In this document: positions 41,760 to 50,580 of the stretch, one piece after another | Layout: each line of letters opens with the position of its first letter | Position numbering within the stretch: the stretch's first letter is position 1 | Origin: UBA3910 sp002391465 | Lineage (GTDB): Bacteria > Bacillota > Limnochordia > Darwinibacteriales > Darwinibacteriaceae | Assembly: GCA_030054835.1 (NCBI GenBank) | Contig: JASGVS010000031.1 | Location: 1 to 64,000 of the forward strand | DNA: 64,000 bases | Reading direction: 5' to 3' | Program-made: the position numbers and the translations under genes | Notes under the pieces: generated by a model | Told to the model about the DNA's origin: nothing | Database searches by the model: none | Seen by the model: only the letters and a program-made list of their open reading frames with translations

Positions 41760-43106
41760 ATGGAGACCAGAACCTGGCGTGATTTGGAACAGCTGATTGA
41801 AGACAGAGATTTCCTCACACTCCGCAATGAACTATCCCACATCCGCGATGCGGACATCGCTGTTTTGATGGAAGAACTCCGCAGCGAGCATGCACTGGTG
41901 GTATTTAGATCCCTACCCAAGGACCGGGCCGCGGAGGTTTTTGCCTATCTATCCACTAGCGTGCAGAATCAGATCGTTAGCTCCATTACCGATCAAGAGG
42001 TGGGCAGCATTATCAACCAGCTCTTTGTGGATGATGCCGCTGACTTCTTGGAGGAAGCCCCAGCCGGGGTTGTCAAGCGCGTCCTGCGTAACGCGTCCCC
42101 TGAAACGAGGGCCCTGATCAATCAATTTCTCCAGTATCCGCCCGAATCGGCCGGCAGCATCATGACTGCCGAGTTTGTCGATCTGAAAAAGCACATGACG
42201 GTGAGGGAAGCATTTGAGCGGATCAGGCGCACCGCCCTTAACAAGGAAACGGTTTACACCTGCTACGTGATTGACAGCAACAGGCATTTAGAGGGCGTTG
42301 TAACAGTTAAGCGGCTGTTTTTGGCCGATGATTCTGAGGTAATTGGAGACATTATGGAGACAAAGATTGTCTATGCCCACACCTTGGACGACCAGGAAGA
42401 GGTGGCCCGTCTCTTTGCCCATTACGATCTGCTCTCCCTGCCCGTAGTGGACCACGAAAACCGCTTGGTAGGTATTGTAACAGTAGACGACATTGTTGAG
42501 GTTATTCACCAGGAGGCCACAGAGGACTTCCAGATCATGGCCGCTACCGCCCCCAGTGAAGAACCCTATATGAAAACGAGCGTTTTTACATTGGCCAAAA
42601 ACCGGATTCTCTGGCTGACCATCCTGATGCTCTCAGCCACGATTTCCGGTGCAGTGCTGCAGCGCTATGAAGCGGCGTTTATCGCCCTACCCCTTTTGGT
42701 CACGTTCATTCCCATGCTAACCGACACGGGTGGTAATGCAGGCTCTCAAAGTTCTACGCTGGTCATTCGCGGTATGGCCTTGAGTGAAATTACACCTGCC
42801 GATTTCGGTAAGGTGATGCGTAAAGAATTGGGCGTAGGCGCCATTACCGGTGTCGTTTTGGCGACAGTCAATTTCGTGCGCCTGACCATAATGTATCCAG
42901 GCGAGCCCTTAATGTCCCTTGTGGTCTGTACAGCCCTCTTTATTACAGTGATCTTGGCGAAGACTACAGGAGGTGTCCTGCCCCTAATCGCCAAGAGTCT
43001 TAAGCTGGATCCTGCGATTATGGCTGGACCGGTCATTACCACTATTGTGGACGGCCTTTCGCTGATCATTTATTTCAAGATTGTGGAAGTAGTTCTCCTG
43101 CGTTAG
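41760..43106 (+). CDS. mgtE: Magnesium transporter MgtE
   Basis: A 448-residue channel for Mg2+. The cytoplasmic N domain (about 1-130) with repeated helical units contains LPKDRAAEVFAYL; two CBS domains (about 135-255) contain TVREAFERIR and LPVVDHENRLVGIVTVDDIVEV; five membrane segments follow after a plug helix (KTSVFTLAKNRILWLTIL), including FIPMLTDTGGNAGSQSSTLVIRG, the pore signature. The AAGGAGG site is close to the end of the structured leader. A terminator follows. Confidence 0.97.
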   Translation: METRTWRDLEQLIEDRDFLTLRNELSHIRDADIAVLMEELRSEHALVVFRSLPKDRAAEVFAYLSTSVQNQIVSSITDQEVGSIINQLFVDDAADFLEEAPAGVVKRVLRNASPETRALINQFLQYPPESAGSIMTAEFVDLKKHMTVREAFERIRRTALNKETVYTCYVIDSNRHLEGVVTVKRLFLADDSEVIGDIMETKIVYAHTLDDQEEVARLFAHYDLLSLPVVDHENRLVGIVTVDDIVEVIHQEATEDFQIMAATAPSEEPYMKTSVFTLAKNRILWLTILMLSATISGAVLQRYEAAFIALPLLVTFIPMLTDTGGNAGSQSSTLVIRGMALSEITPADFGKVMRKELGVGAITGVVLATVNFVRLTIMYPGEPLMSLVVCTALFITVILAKTTGGVLPLIAKSLKLDPAIMAGPVITTIVDGLSLIIYFKIVEVVLLR

Positions 43107-43115
43107 ATCGAGGAA

Positions 43116-43146
43116 GGGCGGGCTTAGACCTGCCCTTTGTTCTTTT
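43116..43146 (+). terminator. mgtE terminator
   Basis: GGGCGGG and CCTGCCC pair and are followed by TTTGTTCTTTT. Confidence 0.8.
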
Positions 43147-43225
43147 CAGAAGCTAGACAGGAAAACAGGTGCGAAAACGGGAAGTAGTTAAGGTACATAA
43201 AACTCAGATCAGGAAGGGGAGCACT

Positions 43226-43606
43226 ATGCGTCAAATCGTGCACACAGATGGTGCGCCTGCCGCGGTAGGTCCCTACAGCCAGGCAGTTAAGGCCGGTAAT
43301 CTACTCTTTATCTCAGGACAGCTGGGCGTAGACATGAACACCGGCGAGATTGCATATCATTCCTTCGAAAACCAAGTCACACAGGTCTTGAAAAACCTGG
43401 ATAGTATCGCTCGGGCAGGGGGCAGCAGCCTTAGCCAAGCGGTGAAGGTAACAGTTTACTTAACGGACATGGCTGATTTTGAGGCCATGAATAGGATCTA
43501 CGCGGAGTTCTTCCCCACAGATCCCCCGGCGCGGGTTTGTGTGGCAGTGAGTGGACTGCCCAAGGGTGTGGCAGTGGAAATGGATGCTATCTGTATATGT
43601 GACTAG
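43226..43606 (+). CDS. ridA: RidA family enamine/imine deaminase
   Basis: A 126-residue protein of the YjgF/YER057c/UK114 family that hydrolyses reactive enamines formed by PLP enzymes. Signature strings are GAPAAVGPYSQAVKAGNLLFISGQLG and, near the end, PARVCVAVSGLPKGVAVEMDAI with the conserved arginine. Bacillus yabJ, its counterpart, sits in the purR operon; here it is separate. ATG 43226 has AAGGGGAG upstream. Confidence 0.95.
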   Translation: MRQIVHTDGAPAAVGPYSQAVKAGNLLFISGQLGVDMNTGEIAYHSFENQVTQVLKNLDSIARAGGSSLSQAVKVTVYLTDMADFEAMNRIYAEFFPTDPPARVCVAVSGLPKGVAVEMDAICICD

Positions 43607-43626
43607 AAGGTAGGCGAGATCAGAAA

Positions 43627-44631
43627 ATGTCTAAAATGAAAGTGGCGGTCATTTACGGCGGTCGTTCTGGGGAACATGAGGTTTCTTTGGTGTCCGCCCG
43701 TTATGTTGTGGAAGCGCTGAATAAGGAGAAATACGAGGTCATACCCATCAAGATCAACAAGGATGGGAGTTGGGACGGTCCTATACAGATTTACCCCGAT
43801 CCAACCCGAAACTCCGGTCTGGATGTGGTATTCCCGGTACTCCACGGCCCCTACGGCGAGGACGGCACTATTCAGGGTCTCTTGGATATGGCTGGACTTC
43901 CCTATGTGGGGGCGGGGGTAGCTGCCTCGGCTGCCGCCTTGGATAAGGCGCTCATGCGCAGCCTCTTTAAAGAGGCTGGGTTACCCCTTCTGCCATGGGA
44001 GGTAGTCTACCGGTATGAGTGGGAGCGGGACACCCAAGCGGTAGTAGAGCGCTTAGAGGCTAGTTTGACCTATCCCCTCTTTGTGAAACCGGCCAATTTG
44101 GGCTCCAGTGTTGGGATAAGCAAGGTGAAAGAACGTTCAGAGCTTGCGCAGGCTATGGAAATTGCTTTGGAGTATGACCGCAAAGCGGTTGTGGAGCAGG
44201 GCGCGGTTGGGGTCAGGGAAATTGAATGCGGCGTATTGGGCTATAACGATCTTCAGGCGTCTGTGCCGGGGGAAGTTGTACCCGCCCACGAGTTTTACGA
44301 TTACGAAGCGAAATACCACAGCGAAGACTCGCGTCTGATTATCCCGGCACCCATTGGACCTGAACTTACTGAACGTATCCAGGAGTTGGCGATGCGTGCC
44401 TTCCGGGCAGTGGACTGTTCCGGCATGGGCAGGGTAGATTTCTTCCTGACTCAACAAAATGAGATTCTCGTCAATGAAATAAACACAACGCCTGGCTTTA
44501 CCCCCATCAGTATGTATCCCAAACTGTGGGAGAGCTCAGGTCTCCCCTATTCCGAGCTTCTCGATCGCCTCATCGAATTAGCTCTAAAACGGCATAAAGA
44601 ACGGCAGAACCTGCGCATTAGTCCATTTTAA
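43627..44631 (+). CDS. ddl: D-alanine--D-alanine ligase
   Basis: A 334-residue ATP-grasp ligase that joins two D-alanines for peptidoglycan. It shows IYGGRSGEHEVSLVSA, FPVLHGPYGEDGTIQGLL, KPANLGSSVGISK and the metal site NEINTTPGFTPISMYP. The omega loop has YDYEAKYHSED with tyrosine, the form expected for D-Ala-D-Ala rather than D-Ala-D-lactate ligases. It is slightly shorter than the family average. Confidence 0.95.
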   Translation: MSKMKVAVIYGGRSGEHEVSLVSARYVVEALNKEKYEVIPIKINKDGSWDGPIQIYPDPTRNSGLDVVFPVLHGPYGEDGTIQGLLDMAGLPYVGAGVAASAAALDKALMRSLFKEAGLPLLPWEVVYRYEWERDTQAVVERLEASLTYPLFVKPANLGSSVGISKVKERSELAQAMEIALEYDRKAVVEQGAVGVREIECGVLGYNDLQASVPGEVVPAHEFYDYEAKYHSEDSRLIIPAPIGPELTERIQELAMRAFRAVDCSGMGRVDFFLTQQNEILVNEINTTPGFTPISMYPKLWESSGLPYSELLDRLIELALKRHKERQNLRISPF

Positions 44632-44649
44632 GGCGGTGAGCGCTCTTAC

Positions 44650-46533
44650 ATGATCACCATTTCGGATCTTTGGAAATACCATGGGGATCAGCTGATCTTT
44701 CAGGAGGTATCGGCTGTTATTGCCCAGGCTGACCGTATCGGCCTGGTTGGGGCCAACGGTGTGGGCAAGACCACTCTGCTTGAGACGCTGGCAGGGGAGT
44801 ATGCTCCCGATCGAGGAGATATTTCCGTTCGCGGCGGCGTCACAATGGGCTATTTGACACAGACAGAGCTTGATCCCCACATTACATTACACGAATTCCT
44901 TGTCCAGCCCTTTCGGGAGCAAATTGACTTAGAGAGGGAGATGGAGGAGCTTGGGGTAGAGATGTCCAGCCTCAGCCCCGGTCCAGAACTGGACAAGGTG
45001 ATGAACAGATACGGCCGGGTACAGGCCCAGTTTGAGCATTTAGGGGGTTATCAGTATCGGGTGCAGATCAATTCCGTACTGAGCGGACTCGGTTTCAGTG
45101 AAGCCGATCTTACTAGACAGCTTGGCACCTTCAGCGGAGGCGAACAGATGCGCATCGGGCTGGCCAGGCTCCTTCTGGATCGGCCATCCCTGTTAATCCT
45201 TGATGAGCCCACAAACCACCTCGATCTAGAGGCGGTGGAGTGGCTGGAAGGCTTTCTTGCCAATTATCCCCACGCATTTATAATCGTTTCTCATGATCGT
45301 TTTTTCTTGGACAAGGTGGCCAACCGCATCTGGGAACTGGAAGGGCATCGTTTGTTTCAATATCGGGGTAATTATTCCCAATACCTGCCCCAGCGGGAGC
45401 TGCGCCGGGCCCAGATCGAGGCCGAACTGGAGCGTCAGGCAGAGCAGAGGGCCAAGATGGAAGGGTTCATCCGCAAATTCGGGGCCGGGACCAGGGCACG
45501 CCAGGCGAAAAGTTTAGAGAAGAAACTAAGCCGCCTGCCAGATTTGGACAGGCCCGCGGAAGAGAAGGACTTTGCCTTCCGTTTCGAGCCCAGGCGCCAG
45601 TCGGGCCGGGATGTCCTCTTTTTGGACAAGGTGTGTAAGGACTTTAACGGGCAAGCGGTGTTAAAAAACATCAGTGCCCAGGTGAAGCGGGGTGACCGCA
45701 TCGCCTTGATGGGGCCTAACGGCAGCGGTAAGAGTACCTTGCTTAAGATCCTCTGGGGTGAGCTCAATTCAGAGGGGGAAATCCGCTGGGGAACAGGGGT
45801 AGAGCCGGCCTACTTCTCCCAGCACATCACCTTTTCACCCCATAATAATGTGTTAGAGGAATTATACGAAGAGCACCGATTGGATTTGGGCATTCTCCGT
45901 TCTGTTCTCGCCCGTTTCTTATTCCGAGATGAGGAAGTCTTCAAGCCCACCTCTGCCCTGAGCGGCGGAGAGCGGAACCGTTTAGCCCTGGCTAAGCTCC
46001 TTCTCCATAGGCCCAACCTCCTTTTGTTGGACGAGCCAACCAACCATTTGGACATTTTCGGCCGGGAGGCACTGGAAGGTGCCTTGTCCGAATTCAGCGG
46101 CACGATTATCTTTGCTTCCCACGACCGCTATCTTATAGACAAACTGGCCACAAAGATCTGGTATATGGAAAACGGCTCGCTGCGGGAGTATGTGGGCAAC
46201 TTTACCCGCTTTGAGGAAAGGCGGCGGCAGGAGCGGGCTGCTGCAGCGGAGCGGGAGGAGAAAAGGGTTAAGGCCAGAGTTGGTAAGCCGAGAAGGACAA
46301 AACCATCGTCTGCCCGCCTGGCCGCTAAGCGCCAGGAGATGGAAGCGGAAATTGAGTTGTTGGAAAAAGAAGTGGCCGAGCTGGAGGAGCTGATGGCATC
46401 ACCTGAGCTCTACGAACAGGAAGAAGAGAGCGCGGCTGTTGTGCGCAGATACCATGAGCTCAGCTCTGAGCTGGAGAGCAAGTATGAAGAATGGGCAGAA
46501 CTGATTGAGGAAAAAGAGGAAGGATGGGAGTAG
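44650..46533 (+). CDS. ABC-F family ATP-binding protein
   Basis: A 627-residue cytosolic protein with two ABC domains and no membrane part. Domain 1 has GANGVGKTTLLE, FSGGEQMRIGLARLLL and LLILDEPTNHLDLEAVEWLE; a linker of about 80 charged residues follows; domain 2 has GPNGSGKSTLLK, LSGGERNRLALAKLLL and DEPTNHLDIFGREALE. A C-terminal coiled coil (about 540-627) resembles YdiF/Uup. Such proteins act on ribosomes. The substrate or state it acts on is not known. Confidence 0.93.
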   Translation: MITISDLWKYHGDQLIFQEVSAVIAQADRIGLVGANGVGKTTLLETLAGEYAPDRGDISVRGGVTMGYLTQTELDPHITLHEFLVQPFREQIDLEREMEELGVEMSSLSPGPELDKVMNRYGRVQAQFEHLGGYQYRVQINSVLSGLGFSEADLTRQLGTFSGGEQMRIGLARLLLDRPSLLILDEPTNHLDLEAVEWLEGFLANYPHAFIIVSHDRFFLDKVANRIWELEGHRLFQYRGNYSQYLPQRELRRAQIEAELERQAEQRAKMEGFIRKFGAGTRARQAKSLEKKLSRLPDLDRPAEEKDFAFRFEPRRQSGRDVLFLDKVCKDFNGQAVLKNISAQVKRGDRIALMGPNGSGKSTLLKILWGELNSEGEIRWGTGVEPAYFSQHITFSPHNNVLEELYEEHRLDLGILRSVLARFLFRDEEVFKPTSALSGGERNRLALAKLLLHRPNLLLLDEPTNHLDIFGREALEGALSEFSGTIIFASHDRYLIDKLATKIWYMENGSLREYVGNFTRFEERRRQERAAAAEREEKRVKARVGKPRRTKPSSARLAAKRQEMEAEIELLEKEVAELEELMASPELYEQEEESAAVVRRYHELSSELESKYEEWAELIEEKEEGWE

Positions 46534-47201
46534 TGTCCCAAACAACTAAAGGAATTCTACTGCGGGGAATGGAAGGCTTGCCCATCCAGATACCCCAGGA
46601 AATTCTAGACTATCAAGCGGTTTTGGGGCCCAAGGCTGCGCTCCTTTGGATCAATTTAGTGGCCATGGCCCAATTGCGGGAGCCCCTAAAGCTCAACATT
46701 CTGGCTGAGCAGATGGGCCTGCCCGAACAGGAAGTGAGCCAGCTCTTGGCCCTCTTGGCCGACCGCGGCTGGATCAACGACGAGGGTATTGAAATCAAAC
46801 TGACCATCCCTGTGGTGGAGGAAGCCGCTGCCGCAGCGGAGGAAAGTATTTTAGATGAAGAGCAGGCATCCTTTGAATGGCTGGTGAATTATTGGACAAC
46901 CAGGGTGGCGGCACCTACACCGGAGGAAATGCGCAAGCTGCTCTATTGGATGGAGACCAAGGGCCTATCCCACGAAGTGATTGCGGTGGCCATTGAAGAA
47001 ATGCGTGTTTCGGCCAAGTCGCCCGGATTTGCCTATTTAGAAGGCATTCTGCGCAATTGGCATGCCTTAGGCATCCGCTCCTATAACGATTTGTTAGAGA
47101 ACCCCCATTTAACCAAGGTGCTGCAGCCCATAGCGGCCAAAAAGGAACTGAGCCGGGCCGAGGAGCGCTGGAAGGAGGTATTCCCCGATGAGTTTGATTG
47201 A
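46524..47201 (+). CDS. DnaD domain protein (helicase loading)
   Basis: A 225-residue protein. An N-terminal winged-helix-like region (about 15-90, with GPKAALLWINLVAMAQ and ILAEQMGLPEQEVSQLL) precedes a DnaD/DnaB-C domain (about 110-205) with the YYxxxI-type string GFAYLEGILRNWHALGI. Such proteins help load the replicative helicase at oriC in Bacillota. It overlaps both the ABC-F gene and the helicase gene downstream. The ATG lies inside the ribosome site; GTG 46533 is an alternative start. Confidence 0.83.
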   Translation: MGVVSQTTKGILLRGMEGLPIQIPQEILDYQAVLGPKAALLWINLVAMAQLREPLKLNILAEQMGLPEQEVSQLLALLADRGWINDEGIEIKLTIPVVEEAAAAAEESILDEEQASFEWLVNYWTTRVAAPTPEEMRKLLYWMETKGLSHEVIAVAIEEMRVSAKSPGFAYLEGILRNWHALGIRSYNDLLENPHLTKVLQPIAAKKELSRAEERWKEVFPDEFD

Positions 47202-48570
47202 GACTGCCCCAAGCCTTAACCTACCCATGGATTTGTATGCGGAGCGCCGGGTTTTGGGCATTCTAATTAAATACCCGGACCAAATCGATCAGGTGGCCGG
47301 CAGGCTGAAACCGGGCCATTTTGTTGATTTCTCCCACCGGCGTATTTTCGAAATTATCCTTGATATTTACCACCGACAGGGTAAGATCTCCTACACCCAG
47401 ATTTACAACCGTCTGCGGGCTGATAATATTACCGATGACCCGGCGGAACTGTTAATCCCCCTGACCGAATCCTTTGTGGCCTTAAGCGAGCTGGGTCCCA
47501 GCGTCCAAAGCCTCATTTTCAAAGAAGGCATGCGCCGCCTGCTCAAGGCCGCAGAAGAGATTAAGGCACTGGCCCTGGATGAAAAGAACGAAGATCTACT
47601 TCAGGTGCAGGCTAAGGCCCAGGAACTGATCTTTTCCGCGGGCCGGGCGAACGGTGCGGAAGAGGATACAAAGGATCTGCTGGAAGTACTGAATAAGTGT
47701 TATCTCAACCTGTTAAGAAGGCGGGAAGGCTTAGAGGATGCCTACGGCCTTTCGGTGCGCTATCCTTCCATTGATGGGATGACTACCGGATTCAAACGGG
47801 GAGACCTGATCATTTTAGCTGCTAGGCCCAGTATGGGTAAGACTGCCTTGGCTTTAAATATGGCGGTTAATGTGGCGAAAAGGGATATTCCAGTCCTAAT
47901 TTTCAGCTTAGAGATGGACGATGAACAGATCGGGGACCGGATTGTGTTGAGCGAGCTCTTTGGCCGTAAACAGGAAACGGAAGAGGCCGTCTCTTCGTAC
48001 GAGTACCAAACCAAGCTCAGCGATGACCAGTTCCTCATTACCCAAAAGGTGTTTAACGAACTGTACCACCTTCCCGTCATTATATCGGACCGACGGGGCC
48101 TAACTGCCAATGACATTAAGGCGAGTGCCCGGAGGATTAAGACCGAGAAACCGGATTTGGGTTTGATCATAATTGACTACTTACAGCTGATTAAGCCGCC
48201 CGATAACCCCAACCGCAGCTGGACCTTGATTGTGGGTGAGATCGTGCGGGAACTGAGGGACCTGGCAGGCGAACTTGATGTACCCATAATTCTCCTTTCC
48301 CAGTTGAACCGGGGTGTGGAAAGCAGGGAGAACAAACGGCCCATGCTGTCTGACCTGCGTGACTCTGGTAACATTGAGGAGTTTGCGGACGTTGTGTTGT
48401 TTTTATACCGGGACGATTATTACCACCCGGACCTAGCCCGGGAACAGGGGACAGAGGGCTTGGTGGAATTGATCTTTGCCAAGCAGCGGAAAGGCCCAAC
48501 CGGTACTGTGCAGCTGCGCTTTATTAAGGAATACACTAGGTTTATCGAGGAATACCCCAACGGTAAGTGA
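47188..48570 (+). CDS. dnaB: Replicative DNA helicase (DnaB/DnaC)
   Basis: A 460-residue hexameric 5'-3' helicase. The N-terminal domain (about 10-120) starts DLYAERRVLGILIKYPDQ; the RecA-like C-terminal domain has Walker A ARPSMGKTALALNMA, VLIFSLEMDDEQIGDRI, IIIDYLQLI, LSQLNRGVESRENKRPMLSDLRDSGNIEEFADVV. It unwinds DNA at the fork. It overlaps the DnaD-like gene by 14 bases, matching the usual functional pairing. Confidence 0.97.
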   Translation: MSLIETAPSLNLPMDLYAERRVLGILIKYPDQIDQVAGRLKPGHFVDFSHRRIFEIILDIYHRQGKISYTQIYNRLRADNITDDPAELLIPLTESFVALSELGPSVQSLIFKEGMRRLLKAAEEIKALALDEKNEDLLQVQAKAQELIFSAGRANGAEEDTKDLLEVLNKCYLNLLRRREGLEDAYGLSVRYPSIDGMTTGFKRGDLIILAARPSMGKTALALNMAVNVAKRDIPVLIFSLEMDDEQIGDRIVLSELFGRKQETEEAVSSYEYQTKLSDDQFLITQKVFNELYHLPVIISDRRGLTANDIKASARRIKTEKPDLGLIIIDYLQLIKPPDNPNRSWTLIVGEIVRELRDLAGELDVPIILLSQLNRGVESRENKRPMLSDLRDSGNIEEFADVVLFLYRDDYYHPDLAREQGTEGLVELIFAKQRKGPTGTVQLRFIKEYTRFIEEYPNGK

Positions 48571-48583
48571 CGGAGGTGGCTCC

Positions 48584-48784
48584 ATGCCCTTGTTTAACGA
48601 TTTAGAGCGGGTCAAGCTGCGTTTTATTCAAACCTGCGAGGAGTTAGTGGCCCAGGGGCGCTTGGACGAGTCGGAATTTCAAGAGATCCTCCAGCTCCTC
48701 GATGCCATGGACGGCTACGATGATCAGCAGTTGAGAAAAGAACTGAGCCGGATCAGCAAAGGCCTCAGTGACCTTTTAGAATAG
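48584..48784 (+). CDS. Small helical protein of unknown function
   Basis: A 66-residue acidic, mostly helical protein (MPLFNDLERVKLRFIQ at the start, LSRISKGLSDLLE at the end). I recognise no family. It is well placed: GGAGGTGG before the ATG, 13 bases after the helicase stop and 11 bases before rsmA, so it is likely expressed with them. The longer in-frame extension upstream overlaps the helicase and is rejected. Confidence 0.65.
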   Translation: MPLFNDLERVKLRFIQTCEELVAQGRLDESEFQEILQLLDAMDGYDDQQLRKELSRISKGLSDLLE

Positions 48785-48795
48785 GATGAAAGACT

Positions 48796-49656
48796 ATGAG
48801 TGACATGTTAAAACCCGCCTTTGTGCATAGACTCATAAAAGAGAAGGGTTTTAATATCAAAAAGAGCCTGGGTCAGAATTTCCTCATTGACGGAAACATT
48901 GCCAGGCGGATTGTGGCAGGGGCAGAGTTGAGCCGGGATGACTGGGTCCTGGAGATCGGCCCGGGTCTCGGTGCCCTGACCGATCTCATGTCGAAAGAAG
49001 CGGGGCGCGTTGTGGCCATGGAGATCGACCGGGACCTAATAAAGATCCTAACCGAGTACCACGCCGGTGAGGCGGTAATTGTGCAGGGCGATGCCCTGGC
49101 TCTGGACTGGAGAGAAGTGCTGGAGGAAGCGGGCTGGCAAGGCCAGCGCCTCAAGCTAGTTGCCAATCTGCCCTATTATTTAACCAGTCCCCTGATCATG
49201 AAGGCGTTGGAAAGCGATCTGCCCATCGAGGTTGTGGTGGTTATGGTGCAGCGGGAAGTGGCTAGGCGCATTTTAGCCCAGCCAGGCACGGCGGATTATG
49301 GAGTGCTTTCCCTGGCAGTGCAGTATTATACAGAAGGGGAACTTCTGCTCAATGTTCCGCCCACCGTGTTTATTCCGCCCCCGGCCGTCGATTCGGCAGT
49401 TGTAAAACTCAAGCGGATTCCACGCCAGATCAGTGCCCCCCGGGAGCAGCTGTTTGCAGTGATCAGAGCAGCCTTTCAGCAGCGGCGTAAAACGCTCCGC
49501 AAAGTTCTCCGCCCTCTACTGGATGAATGGGGGTTGGACAGGGAGGACTTAGAACGGGCCTTTAGCGCGGCCGGTATAGACCCCCAGATCAGGGGTGAGC
49601 GGCTTTCCCTTGACCATTTTGCTGCCTTGACGGAAGAACTGATAAGGGAGGTGTAA
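48796..49656 (+). CDS. rsmA: 16S rRNA dimethyladenosine transferase KsgA/RsmA
   Basis: A 286-residue SAM-dependent methyltransferase that dimethylates A1518 and A1519. It shows KSLGQNFLIDGNIARRI, the SAM motif EIGPGLGALTDLM, NLPYYLTSPLIM and PAVDSAVVKL with FQQRRKTLRKVL in the C-terminal domain. The gene usually precedes veg, as here, with one short gene between. Confidence 0.97.
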   Translation: MSDMLKPAFVHRLIKEKGFNIKKSLGQNFLIDGNIARRIVAGAELSRDDWVLEIGPGLGALTDLMSKEAGRVVAMEIDRDLIKILTEYHAGEAVIVQGDALALDWREVLEEAGWQGQRLKLVANLPYYLTSPLIMKALESDLPIEVVVVMVQREVARRILAQPGTADYGVLSLAVQYYTEGELLLNVPPTVFIPPPAVDSAVVKLKRIPRQISAPREQLFAVIRAAFQQRRKTLRKVLRPLLDEWGLDREDLERAFSAAGIDPQIRGERLSLDHFAALTEELIREV

Positions 49657-49660
49657 ATGG

Positions 49661-50128
49661 ATGGAATTTATCAGCCCCACTAAAGGCAGACTAACCTTTG
49701 AGGAAGTGTTCCGGGAAATAGTTGAGTACGCTTCCCTCTACCCAGATGACAAATACCGTCTGATAATCGGTACCGATTCCCAGCTGCGGGACTCAACCTG
49801 TTTTGTCACCGCCCTGATTGTGCACCGGGAGGGCAAAGGGGGCCGATACTTTTACACGCGCCGCCGGGATGAATATGCCCGTTCTTTGCGACAGAGGATT
49901 TTCTACGAAGCCTCCCTCAGTTTGAACATCGCCACCTTGTTCACAGAAAGACTTGCTGAGGTAGGTGCGGATTTTAATCTGGAAATACACCTGGACGTGG
50001 GCACCAACGGCGCCACCAAGTCGCTTGTTAAGGAAGTGGTTGGCATGGTGAATGGCTCAGGTTATCCGTGCAAGATCAAGCCCGATGCCTTCGGCGCTGC
50101 CACCGTAGCGGATCGATATACAAAATAA
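49661..50128 (+). CDS. YkuK-like ribonuclease H-like protein (DUF458)
   Basis: A 155-residue protein with LIIGTDSQLRDSTCFVTALIVH, HLDVGTNGATKSLVKEVVGMV and a C-terminal PDAFGAATVADRYTK. This matches the DUF458/YkuK family with a predicted RNase H fold; GTDSQ and DxG could be part of a metal site. The function is not established. GGGAGGTG lies at normal distance before ATG 49661. Confidence 0.85.
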   Translation: MEFISPTKGRLTFEEVFREIVEYASLYPDDKYRLIIGTDSQLRDSTCFVTALIVHREGKGGRYFYTRRRDEYARSLRQRIFYEASLSLNIATLFTERLAEVGADFNLEIHLDVGTNGATKSLVKEVVGMVNGSGYPCKIKPDAFGAATVADRYTK

Positions 50129-50133
50129 AAGGC

Positions 50134-50162
50134 TTGACAGCTTGTATTAGGATTGGTAAAAT
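50134..50162 (+). promoter_or_regulatory. veg promoter P1
   Basis: TTGACA (50134-50139), 17-bp spacer, TAAAAT (50157-50162). Confidence 0.8.
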
Positions 50163-50169
50163 AATTTGT

Positions 50170-50198
50170 TTGACAACCATCTCCATCTGTGTTACAAT
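50170..50198 (+). promoter_or_regulatory. veg promoter P2
   Basis: TTGACA (50170-50175), 17-bp spacer, TACAAT (50193-50198); the same hexamers as the strong Bacillus veg promoter. Confidence 0.87.
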
Positions 50199-50234
50199 AT
50201 TTGCGACAAAACAGTACGGGGGAAGGTGGCGGAG

Positions 50235-50501
50235 ATGGCCGAAAAGCCGAACACGATCCAGCAGATCCGGCTGGATTTAGAGTCCCATGTGGGTAAACGG
50301 GTGAAACTCAGGGCAAACCGTGGGCGCCGTAAGATCGTGGAGGCAGAAGGCATAATCGAAGGCACCTATCCGAAGCTCTTTGTTGTCAAGCTTGACAAAT
50401 CTTATTCCATCAGACGCCTCTCCTATACTTACGCAGATGTGTTAACTAAGACAGTTGAACTTACAGTAGATGAATGCGGCGAGGAAGCAGCCAACTTATA
50501 A
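50235..50501 (+). CDS. veg: Veg protein
   Basis: An 88-residue protein of the Veg family (DUF1021), with IQQIRLDLESHVGKRVKLRANRGRRKIVEAEGIIEGTYPKLFVVKL and SIRRLSYTYADVLTKTVEL. In Bacillus Veg is abundant and stimulates biofilm matrix genes; its direct biochemistry is unclear. Two strong promoters and a terminator frame it as a single-gene unit. The ATG follows GGGGAAGGTGG. A longer upstream frame would overlap the promoters and is rejected. Confidence 0.95.
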   Translation: MAEKPNTIQQIRLDLESHVGKRVKLRANRGRRKIVEAEGIIEGTYPKLFVVKLDKSYSIRRLSYTYADVLTKTVELTVDECGEEAANL

Positions 50502-50523
50502 ACAGACAGGGACGTTAGAACCT

Positions 50524-50546
50524 GCACCGAGAGGTGCTTTTTTTTT
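50524..50546 (+). terminator. veg terminator
   Basis: GCACC-GAGA-GGTGC followed by eight or more T. Confidence 0.9.
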
Positions 50547-50580
50547 ACCCTTTTTCATAAGAATGAGGGGGGTGGTGTGG

